DNA of 5,048 bases, taken from contig NVVB01000015.1 in assembly GCA_002402085.1 (NCBI GenBank), positions 29,462-34,509 of the forward strand, read 5' to 3'. Source of the DNA: Gammaproteobacteria bacterium. GTDB lineage: Bacteria; Pseudomonadota; Gammaproteobacteria; Pseudomonadales; UBA3067. Both the position numbers and the translations under genes were made by a program. Of the stretch, positions 1-5,048 are shown one piece after another. The notes below the pieces were generated by a model, which ran no database searches, had not been told where the DNA came from, and saw only the letters and a program-made list of their open reading frames with translations. How positions within the stretch are numbered: position 1 is the stretch's first letter; every line of letters begins with the position of its first letter.

Positions 1-50
1 CCCTTTTTTTTGGGTTTTTTTTGAGTAATTCAAAGCACTAGAATGAATTG

Positions 51-81
51 GCCAGGACTGTCTGCAATCGTGGCTTTTTTT
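51..81 (+). terminator. Possible weak intrinsic terminator of an upstream gene
   Basis: GCCA at 51-54 can pair with TGGC at 71-74, and seven T residues follow directly at 75-81. The stem is only four pairs with a 16-base loop, although CAG at 53-55 and CTG at 62-64 offer an alternative inner pairing. The T run directly after the stem is the main support. The gene it would end lies outside the window, so this is a weak call from sequence shape alone. Confidence 0.22.
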
Positions 82-90
82 ATATGTGTC

Positions 91-96
91 TATACT
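91..96 (+). promoter_or_regulatory. Candidate -10 box upstream of the response regulator
   Basis: TATACT at 91-96 matches the sigma-70 -10 consensus TATAAT at five of six positions and lies about 100 bases before the TTG start of the response regulator gene. No convincing -35 box is found 16-18 bases upstream. TG at 87-88 is one base too far away for a standard extended -10. A second weaker candidate is TTAAAT at 144-149, preceded by TG at 141-142. Either could drive the gene, and neither is secure. Confidence 0.2.
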
Positions 97-195
97 AAAG
101 GGTAGGTGCTCACCTCGGTTGAGTTTAGGCGCGAGGCGACTGTTTAAATACCTGTGAAGCAGATGGATCTTGTTACTGTATGAGGCTGGAAGGGA

Positions 196-1311
196 TTGAA
201 AACTCAGGCGAAAATACTGGCAGTTGATGATTCGAAGATGAATCACAAATTGATTGGTAAATTGTTGGCCGATAGGTATAACGTAAGTTATGCATTATCA
301 GGAGAGCAGTGTTTGGAGGAGATTGGCACTACCGGGCCCGATTTGATTTTGCTCGATGTGACCATGCCAGGCAAGGATGGCTACGAAACCTGCATGGAGT
401 TGCGCAAGTTGAGGGTCGCCAAAAATATTCCGATTATCTTTTTGTCCGGGCGTTGCGGCATCGAAGAAAAATTAAAAGGCTACGAAGTTGGCGGCGATGA
501 GTTTATTACTAAGCCTTTTGAAGGCGAAGAAGTCTTAATTAAGATCGATAAATGCCTAGCTCATCAGGCTGATGCAAATATTTTACAAAGCCAGGTTAAG
601 GCCGTTAGCTCGGTTGCTAATAGTGCACTCAAAGACAACAGTTATATTGGGCAATGCCTGTCCTTCTTTGAGCAAACTTTTAAAGTAAAGACCATTGAAG
701 ATCTGGCAGACGTGTTGCTTGATACGACTCGTGGTTTCGGTGTTAATGCGACGTTGCAAGTTCGAATGAATGGTCACGCCTACAATTTCGAAGATGATCA
801 TGTGCCCAGGGAACTTGAGGCGGCATTGATTAGTAAAACCTTCCAGAATGGACGTTATGTTGATTTTGGGCGGCGTACAGTGATTAATTATCGTTGTGTT
901 TCTTTGCTGGTTAAAAACATGCCTTTAGAGGATTCGCTGCGCTATCGGATTATCCGAGAGCAATCGTTAGCGCTATTAAAAGGGGCTGAAGCAAGGATTG
1001 ACTATATTCTCGCACGAGAGAAGATGCATAAGCAGGAAGATATGCTTAAGAAGCTAATAGGTAAAACCCATGGGCTTCTGCAGGTAGAGGATGTCAATAA
1101 TCATGAGGTGGTGTCCTCCATGATTGGCATCTATGAAGATGTGTTGCGAGATGTAGAAATGAAGTTCACAAAGCTGGATCTAGAAGAGTCCGCTGAGCGC
1201 GAGATTCTTCGAAGTTTGGCGATTGGCTTGAGGCGTTTGGTGGATTTGCAGGAAAATTTGCATGAAACCAATGAGGGCTTCGACAAAATAGTGGATGATG
1301 TACAAGGGTAA
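196..1311 (+). CDS. Orphan response regulator: receiver domain plus GAF-like/coiled-coil C-terminal region
   Basis: This 371-residue protein begins with a complete CheY-like receiver domain (about residues 5-122). It has the acidic pair D11-D12, phosphoacceptor D54 in a LLDVTMPGKDGYE context, S84 at the switch Ser/Thr position, and K106-P107 in the ITKPF motif. A phosphorelay role in the cytoplasm follows from these residues. After it there is no helix-turn-helix, GGDEF, EAL, HD-GYP or histidine kinase motif. Residues about 155-265 have a mixed alpha/beta pattern resembling a degenerate GAF-like domain (SLLVKNMP at about 235-242), and residues about 255-371 look largely helical, probably coiled coil. 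The output is probably protein-protein interaction, but this is inference. The start is TTG at 196. An in-frame TGA at 181-183 blocks any earlier start, and the next ATG (238, codon 15) would remove D11-D12. GAGG at 182-185 lies 10 bases before TTG, and a GGAAGGG run at 188-194 is very close to it. No sensor kinase lies in the window, and a link to the downstream oad genes is not shown. Confidence 0.9.
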   Translation: MKTQAKILAVDDSKMNHKLIGKLLADRYNVSYALSGEQCLEEIGTTGPDLILLDVTMPGKDGYETCMELRKLRVAKNIPIIFLSGRCGIEEKLKGYEVGGDEFITKPFEGEEVLIKIDKCLAHQADANILQSQVKAVSSVANSALKDNSYIGQCLSFFEQTFKVKTIEDLADVLLDTTRGFGVNATLQVRMNGHAYNFEDDHVPRELEAALISKTFQNGRYVDFGRRTVINYRCVSLLVKNMPLEDSLRYRIIREQSLALLKGAEARIDYILAREKMHKQEDMLKKLIGKTHGLLQVEDVNNHEVVSSMIGIYEDVLRDVEMKFTKLDLEESAEREILRSLAIGLRRLVDLQENLHETNEGFDKIVDDVQG

Positions 1312-1314
1312 TCC

Positions 1315-1332
1315 AGCTTGATAGCTCTTTTT
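1315..1332 (+). terminator. Weak hairpin with T run just after the response regulator
   Basis: AGCT at 1315-1318 can pair with AGCT at 1323-1326 around a four-base loop, and five T residues follow at 1328-1332. It begins four bases after the stop codon, where a terminator would be expected, but the stem has only four pairs and would be unstable. It may contribute to ending the response regulator transcript. Termination could also be Rho-dependent or occur further into the gap. Confidence 0.2.
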
Positions 1333-1450
1333 ACGGGATTTTAATGGTCGTATCTTTTGATGTATCAGTCCAAAATGATATAGCGATACTGTAGCCAACC
1401 CCCTCATTATATTAATAGTCTTAAGTTTTAATCTGTGATCATGGTTGCCT

Positions 1451-1473
1451 AATTTACTATTACAAGGTAAATT
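1451..1473. repeat. Perfect 7+7 base inverted repeat, operator-like
   Basis: AATTTAC at 1451-1457 is the exact reverse complement of GTAAATT at 1467-1473, with nine bases between the arms. The half-site centres are 16 bases apart, which differs from the 10-11 base helical spacing common for simple dimeric repressors but fits some regulators with wider sites. It lies about 220 bases upstream of oadG. There is no T run after it, so it does not look like a terminator. It could be an operator for the oad operon or a chance AT-rich dyad. Confidence 0.3.
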
Positions 1474-1533
1474 TCGGCGGGCCACTATGGTCGCGATCCA
1501 ACTTTCATCCAAATTGGTTCGTGTGAAGAATTG

Positions 1534-1554
1534 CTGCCCTTAAATCAAAGGCAG
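1534..1554 (+). other. Bulged stem-loop in the oadG leader region
   Basis: CTGCCCTT at 1534-1541 pairs with AAGGCAG at 1548-1554, giving seven pairs with one bulged C and a six-base loop (1542-1547). Five T residues at 1562-1566 begin eight bases after the stem, which is too far for a typical intrinsic terminator. It may be an RNA structure in a long oad leader, or chance. Confidence 0.22.
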
Positions 1555-1694
1555 GCAAGTGTTTTTCTGAAAAGGGGTTACGTTACTGGGGCTACCTGCT
1601 TTGGTTTCTGTACAGTTAATGTCGTCACATACAGAGGTGGCGTGTCATTGCTGACTAACCGCTTATTGGTCATCGATCGGAGTGTAATAGAAAT

Positions 1695-1949
1695 ATGAGT
1701 GATCTAATTCTTGAAGGTGTAAACCTTATGGTGGTGGGTATAACCACTGTGTTTGGATTTCTTGTGTTGCTGATTTTTGCCATTACGGTGATGTCCAAAG
1801 TAATTAATACGTTTTTTCCAGAGAAACCTCGCCTTCCCCAACCTCAATCCCCGGCGCCAGGTTCTAATGAACCCCCGAAGGATACTGATGGGCAACTGAT
1901 CGCTGTAATCTCAGCGGCAATTCAAAAATATCGCGCGCACCGTAAATAG
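1695..1949 (+). CDS. oadG: Oxaloacetate decarboxylase gamma chain (sodium pump)
   Basis: OadG is the small membrane subunit that holds the alpha subunit on the membrane-embedded beta subunit of the sodium-pumping oxaloacetate decarboxylase. This 84-residue protein has the family layout: a short N-terminus, one hydrophobic helix at about residues 10-33, a proline-rich linker at about 41-62 (PQPQSPAPG), and a C-terminal segment, LIAVISAAIQKYRAHRK, of the type that binds the alpha subunit's association domain. H82 near the end is of interest because C-terminal histidines of the Klebsiella gamma chain have been tied to zinc binding (from memory). The length is usual for the family. ATG at 1695 is the first start after an in-frame TAA at 1656. 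GGAG at 1679-1682 lies 12 bases upstream, a somewhat long spacing. It is the first gene of oadGAB and ends 38 bases before oadA. The family call comes from layout and neighbours as much as from sequence, since gamma chains diverge quickly. Confidence 0.93.
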   Translation: MSDLILEGVNLMVVGITTVFGFLVLLIFAITVMSKVINTFFPEKPRLPQPQSPAPGSNEPPKDTDGQLIAVISAAIQKYRAHRK

Positions 1950-1973
1950 CGGTCGTGAAACTAAATTTTGAAT

Positions 1974-1977
1974 AAGG
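1974..1977 (+). promoter_or_regulatory. oadA ribosome binding site
   Basis: AAGG at 1974-1977 lies 10 bases before the oadA ATG. An in-frame TAA at 1979-1981 means no earlier start is possible for oadA, so the modest site and ATG at 1988 agree. Confidence 0.5.
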
Positions 1978-1987
1978 CTAAATACCC

Positions 1988-3790
1988 ATGAGTGAGTCTA
2001 AAGCACCTCTTGGCATTACCGATGTTGTTCTTCGTGATGCTCATCAATCACTTTTCGCGACACGTTTACGCATTGATGACATGTTACCGATCGCAGAGAA
2101 GTTAGATCAAATTGGGTATTGGTCTGTTGAATCGTGGGGGGGCGCTACGTTTGACGCCTGTATTCGTTATTTAGGGGAAGACCCTTGGGAACGTATACGA
2201 GAAATAAAGAAAGTAATGCCTAATACGCCCCAGCAAATGCTTTTTCGTGGCCAAAATATCTTGGGGTATCGTCATTACGCGGATGATGTTGTTGAAAAGT
2301 TTGTTGAGCGAGCCGCGGTCAATGGTGTGGATGTGTTTCGGGTTTTCGATGCAATGAATGACCCTCGTAACTTGGAAACTGCGATTAACGCGGTAAGAAA
2401 AGTAGAGAAACACGCACAAGGCACGCTTTCATACACCGTAAGCCCTGTGCATACCTTAGACAAGTGGTTGGTCCTTGCTAAAGAAATTGAAAGCATGGGC
2501 GCCGATTCGATTTGTATTAAAGATATGGCCGGATTGCTTAAGCCGTATGTTGCATTTGAATTAGTCACTCGCCTGAAGGCTGAGCTTAGTATTCCTGTTC
2601 ATATGCATTGCCATGCTACGACTGGGCTTTCCACTGCAACTGCGCTAAAGGCGGTGGAAGCTGGAATAGATAATATTGATACTGCAATTTCTTCCATGAG
2701 CATGACCTATGGGCATTCGCCTACAGAATCTGTGGTGGCCATGCTGCAAGACACCCCGCGGGACACTGGTTTGTCTATGGACGCACTCGAGGAGGTGGCA
2801 GGTTATTTCAGAGGCGTAAGGAAGAAATACGCGGCTTTTGAGGGCTCACTGCGTGGTATCGATTCTAGGATCTTGGTCGCTCAAGTGCCAGGCGGCATGT
2901 TGACCAACATGGAGAGCCAGTTAAGAGAGCAAGGCGCGGAAGATAAGTTTGATCAAGTGCTGGAGGAAATCCCCCGCGTTAGAGAAGATTTAGGGTTTAT
3001 TCCATTGGTGACACCCACGTCTCAAATAGTAGGCACTCAAGCGGTTTTGAATGTACTTACCGGCGAACGATATAAGTCGATCGCTAAAGAAACCGCCGGT
3101 GTTCTTAAAGGGCTTTACGGCGCAGCTCCAGCGCCAGTGAATGAAGCGTTGCAAGCCAAAGTGCTGAAGGGTGAAAAGGCGGTTACATGCCGGCCTGCTG
3201 ACCTTTTGGAGCCGGAAATTGATAAGTTAAGCGTTGAGCTAGATGCACTGGCGCGCGAAAAGGGTATCAAATTAGCGGAAAGCAAAATTGATGATGTGTT
3301 GACCTATGCGCTTTTTCCTCAAGTAGGGCTTAAGTTCCTCACAAATAGGGGTAACCCTGATGCGTTTGAGCCGGCGCCAGGGGTGCCGGTTAAAACTGAC
3401 GTGAGCGCTTCGGCCACTAAATCAAATGCGCCGGCAGATGGACCTGAGACTTACACAGTGAAGGTCAATGGCCAAAGTTATGTGGTTGAAGTGGAAGAGG
3501 GTGCAGTGCAAGGCGTGTCGTCAGGCCCGGCCCCTGTTATCGTGCAAAATATACAGGCTGCTGCTCCTGCAACTTCTGGCGGTGAGCCGCTTGCCGCTCC
3601 GTTGGCGGGCAATATATTTAAAGTAAATGTCACGGCGGGCCAGAGTGTTGAGCAGGATGAAGTGCTAATTATCCTCGAAGCCATGAAAATGGAAACTGAG
3701 ATTCGGGCGCCTAGGAGTGGTGTGATAGGGCAGGTGGCGATTAAAGAGGGAGACTCTGTATCGGTGGGGGACATCTTGCTGACGTTATAG
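1988..3790 (+). CDS. oadA: Oxaloacetate decarboxylase alpha chain, biotin-carrying carboxyltransferase
   Basis: OadA removes the carboxyl group of oxaloacetate and places it on its own biotin, giving pyruvate. The carboxybiotin then goes to OadB. The 600-residue protein shows the full domain order: a carboxyltransferase TIM barrel (about residues 8-275), the conserved PYC/OadA carboxylase region (about 290-465), an Ala/Pro-rich linker (about 466-530) with a TYTVKVNGQ segment near 488, and a biotinyl domain (534-600). Metal-site residues are D17 (LRDAHQ), H207 and H209 (HMHCHATTG), and K178 lies in CIKDMAG. These are the same positions I recall for the Vibrio cholerae carboxyltransferase domain. 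The biotin lysine is K567 in EAMKMET, 33 residues from the end, as expected. The GGATFD motif is also present. The length is normal for the family and there is no frameshift. Pyruvate carboxylase subunit B is related, but the adjacent oadG and oadB make the sodium-pump subunit the clear choice. Biotinylation requires a BirA ligase encoded elsewhere. Confidence 0.98.
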   Translation: MSESKAPLGITDVVLRDAHQSLFATRLRIDDMLPIAEKLDQIGYWSVESWGGATFDACIRYLGEDPWERIREIKKVMPNTPQQMLFRGQNILGYRHYADDVVEKFVERAAVNGVDVFRVFDAMNDPRNLETAINAVRKVEKHAQGTLSYTVSPVHTLDKWLVLAKEIESMGADSICIKDMAGLLKPYVAFELVTRLKAELSIPVHMHCHATTGLSTATALKAVEAGIDNIDTAISSMSMTYGHSPTESVVAMLQDTPRDTGLSMDALEEVAGYFRGVRKKYAAFEGSLRGIDSRILVAQVPGGMLTNMESQLREQGAEDKFDQVLEEIPRVREDLGFIPLVTPTSQIVGTQAVLNVLTGERYKSIAKETAGVLKGLYGAAPAPVNEALQAKVLKGEKAVTCRPADLLEPEIDKLSVELDALAREKGIKLAESKIDDVLTYALFPQVGLKFLTNRGNPDAFEPAPGVPVKTDVSASATKSNAPADGPETYTVKVNGQSYVVEVEEGAVQGVSSGPAPVIVQNIQAAAPATSGGEPLAAPLAGNIFKVNVTAGQSVEQDEVLIILEAMKMETEIRAPRSGVIGQVAIKEGDSVSVGDILLTL

Positions 3791-3799
3791 CAAGGTGGA

Positions 3800-3831
3800 T
3801 TATCGCTGCGGTAATACTGCTGTGGTGATAA
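3800..3831 (+). other. RNA hairpin between oadA and oadB
   Basis: Bases 3800-3812 can pair with 3819-3831 in 13 consecutive pairs, five of them G-U, around the six-base loop AATACT (3813-3818). The outer arms TTATC and GATAA pair perfectly. No T run follows, so it is unlikely to be an intrinsic terminator. It begins nine bases after the oadA stop, where a structure could protect the oadGA message from 3' decay or tune OadB synthesis relative to OadA. GCGGTAA at 3808-3814 can instead pair with TTACCGC at 3851-3857, so two exclusive folds are possible. The function is inferred. Confidence 0.4.
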
Positions 3832-3874
3832 GAAGCGCTGTTTGGATGTTTTACCGCCCGGTGTCGAGTTAATT

Positions 3875-3880
3875 AAGAGG
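3875..3880 (+). promoter_or_regulatory. oadB ribosome binding site that fixes its start
   Basis: AAGAGG at 3875-3880 lies 11 bases before ATG at 3892. An in-frame TAA at 3874-3876 excludes earlier starts, so this site and ATG together set the OadB N-terminus. Confidence 0.6.
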
Positions 3881-3891
3881 TCGCTCTAAGA

Positions 3892-5048
3892 ATGGAAAGT
3901 TTGATTGAGTTATGGCAGAGCACAGGTATTTTTTATCTGATTGATCTGGTTCAGGAGCAAGGCGTTGCTGGTCTAGGTCAGCCGTTTATGATTTGTATTG
4001 GTTTGCTTTTGTTGTACTTGGCCATTGGCAAAGGGTTTGAGCCTTTGCTCTTGGTGCCCATTGGCTTTGGTGCCATTTTGGTGAATATTCCTGAGTCGGG
4101 GTTTTTTAATGAGCCTTCAGGCACAGAAGCCGGAGGTTTGCTTTATTACCTTTACTATTTAGGCATCGAGTCAGGGGGTATTTTCCCTTTATTTATCTTT
4201 ATGGGGGTGGGTGCTATGACGGACTTTGGTCCGCTGCTGGCCAACCCCAAGACTTTGTTGCTAGGCGCGGCGGCCCAATTTGGGATTTTTGCCACGTTGA
4301 TCGGCGCGTTAGGCCTTAATATGTTGGATATTGGCTTTAATTTTTCGATCCAAGATGCGGCGGCCATCGCAATCATTGGTGGGGCTGACGGCCCTACGGC
4401 TATCTTTGTAGCGGGCAAATTGGCACCTGAGCTATTAGGCGCGATTGCGGTTGCTGCATATTCTTATATGGCTTTGGTGCCACTTATTCAGCCACCTATA
4501 ATGCGCGCATTAACCACCGAAGCTGAGCGTAAAGTGGTTATGGTTCAGTTGCGCCCCGTGTCGCGTTTAGAAAAAATAATTTTCCCGTTAGCGCTCTTGT
4601 TATTGGTCGCGTTGTTGCTGCCTTCTGCTGCACCATTATTGGGAATGTTTTGTTTTGGTAATCTGATGCGAGAGTGTGGTGTTGTGGAGCGGTTAAGCGA
4701 AACAACTCAAAATGCCATGATTAATATGGTGACCATCTTTTTAGGCCTTGCTGTGGGGTCGAAATTAAGCGCTGACAAGTTCCTCGATTTAAACACCTTA
4801 GGGATATTAGTCTTGGGCATGGTGGCCTTTTGTATCGGGACGGCGACGGGGCTACTGATGGGGAAACTGATGTGTAAGTTAACCAATGGTAAGGTCAACC
4901 CTTTGATTGGTGCAGCAGGGGTGTCTGCGGTTCCAATGGCTGCACGTGTTGCCAATAAGTTAGGCTTAGAAGCCAATTCTCAAAACTTTCTTTTAATGCA
5001 TGCTATGGGCCCTAATGTGGCAGGCGTGATTGGCTCCGCTGTAGCTGC
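3892..5048 (+). CDS. oadB: Oxaloacetate decarboxylase beta chain, sodium-translocating (3' end beyond window)
   Basis: OadB is the integral membrane subunit that decarboxylates carboxybiotin and uses the energy to pump sodium out across the inner membrane, consuming a periplasmic proton. The frame stays open for 385 full codons and runs off the right edge. It begins [12 protein letters not shown] and has many hydrophobic segments. Signature stretches are [18 protein letters not shown] (about 101-118), [10 protein letters not shown] (163-172), [15 protein letters not shown] (about 188-202), and [17 protein letters not shown] (336-352). Residues matching those studied in Klebsiella OadB (D203, Y229, N373, G377, S382, R389, from memory) are D166, Y192, N336, G340, S345 and R352, all at a constant offset of 37. 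[14 protein letters not shown] near the edge is close to the family C-terminus, so probably only about 10-15 residues are missing. The N-terminal part is shorter than in Klebsiella because a loop before residue 85 is reduced. The related beta chains of methylmalonyl-CoA or glutaconyl-CoA decarboxylase are less likely given the oadA neighbour. Confidence 0.96.
   Translation, partial: MESLIELWQSTGIFYLIDLVQEQGVAGLGQPFMICIGLLLLYLAIGKGFEPLLLVPIGFGAILVNIPESGFFNEPSGTEAGGLLYYLYYLGIESGGIFPLFIFMGVGAMTDFGPLLANPKTLLLGAAAQFGIFATLIGALGLNMLDIGFNFSIQDAAAIAIIGGADGPTAIFVAGKLAPELLGAIAVAAYSYMALVPLIQPPIMRALTTEAERKVVMVQLRPVSRLEKIIFPLALLLLVALLLPSAAPLLGMFCFGNLMRECGVVERLSETTQNAMINMVTIFLGLAVGSKLSADKFLDLNTLGILVLGMVAFCIGTATGLLMGKLMCKLTNGKVNPLIGAAGVSAVPMAARVANKLGLEANSQNFLLMHAMGPNVAGVIGSAVA

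Larger units (their letters stand above)
1312..1694. other. 383-base gap before the oad operon
   Basis: This stretch separates the response regulator from oadG and presumably holds the oad operon promoter and its control sites. It contains an inverted repeat (1451-1473), a bulged hairpin (1534-1554) and two GGGGYTAC copies (1574-1581 and 1588-1595, one mismatch, 14 bases apart). The frame from 1471 to 1698 is open for 75 codons with no ATG, and its TGA overlaps the oadG ATG. TATATT at 1408-1413 and TACAGT at 1611-1616 resemble -10 boxes, but neither has a good -35 at the right distance, so I cannot place the promoter. No known riboswitch, tRNA or protein gene is recognised here. Confidence 0.6.

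Noticed and set aside
1434..1448. CRP-like half-site TGTGA in the oad upstream gap
   Set aside because: The expected second half (TCACA after six bases) is absent, so it is only a five-base match.
1180..1512. 110-codon open frame on the minus strand across the end of the response regulator and the gap
   Set aside because: It overlaps a well-supported gene, has no Shine-Dalgarno sequence before its start, and its translation shows no domain.
2136..2142. Run of seven G in oadA as a possible phase-variation site
   Set aside because: It encodes part of the conserved ESWGGATFD motif, so the run is explained by the protein, and slippage would destroy an essential enzyme domain.
1988..3790. OadA as pyruvate carboxylase subunit B
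   Set aside because: Neighbouring oadG and oadB and the OadA-type domain order fit the sodium-pump decarboxylase. No biotin carboxylase subunit is present.
4155..4976. Minus-strand open frames inside oadB
   Set aside because: They are antisense shadows of a clear membrane protein gene and show no features of their own.

Overview
The window is a chromosomal segment from a Gram-negative bacterium, most likely a marine or aquatic gammaproteobacterium. This rests on moderate G+C content, on OadB and OadA sequences that closely resemble the Klebsiella/Vibrio-type sodium pump as I remember it, and on the compact gene order oadG-oadA-oadB. I cannot name the genus from the sequence. I see no mobile element, CRISPR array, tRNA or rRNA.

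Layout. Positions 1-195 are a non-coding flank with two T-rich tracts, one of which (51-81) could be the terminator of an upstream gene outside the window. Positions 196-1311 encode an orphan response regulator: an N-terminal receiver domain followed by a long region with no DNA-binding or enzymatic output domain that I recognise. It starts at TTG, and a six-codon in-frame mini-ORF ends just upstream. Positions 1312-1694 are a 383-base gap containing a 7+7 base dyad, two weak hairpins and a 75-codon open frame without an ATG. The stop of that open frame overlaps the next gene's start as ATGA.

Positions 1695-5048 are the sodium-pumping oxaloacetate decarboxylase operon. It comprises oadG (gamma, 84 aa, one membrane helix), oadA (alpha, 600 aa, carboxyltransferase plus biotin carrier) and oadB (beta, running off the right edge with 385 complete codons visible). 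Alpha transfers the carboxyl group of oxaloacetate to its biotin. Beta then decarboxylates carboxybiotin and couples this to sodium export. Gamma anchors alpha to beta. All three have the catalytic or coupling residues expected of working subunits. OadB is long and complete in reading frame up to the window edge.

The 101-base gap between oadA and oadB can form a 13-pair RNA hairpin, and the same bases can pair with a downstream segment instead. The protein-coding content is a well-known system. The less explained parts are the output of the response regulator, its leader, the long gap before oadG and the oadA-oadB hairpin.
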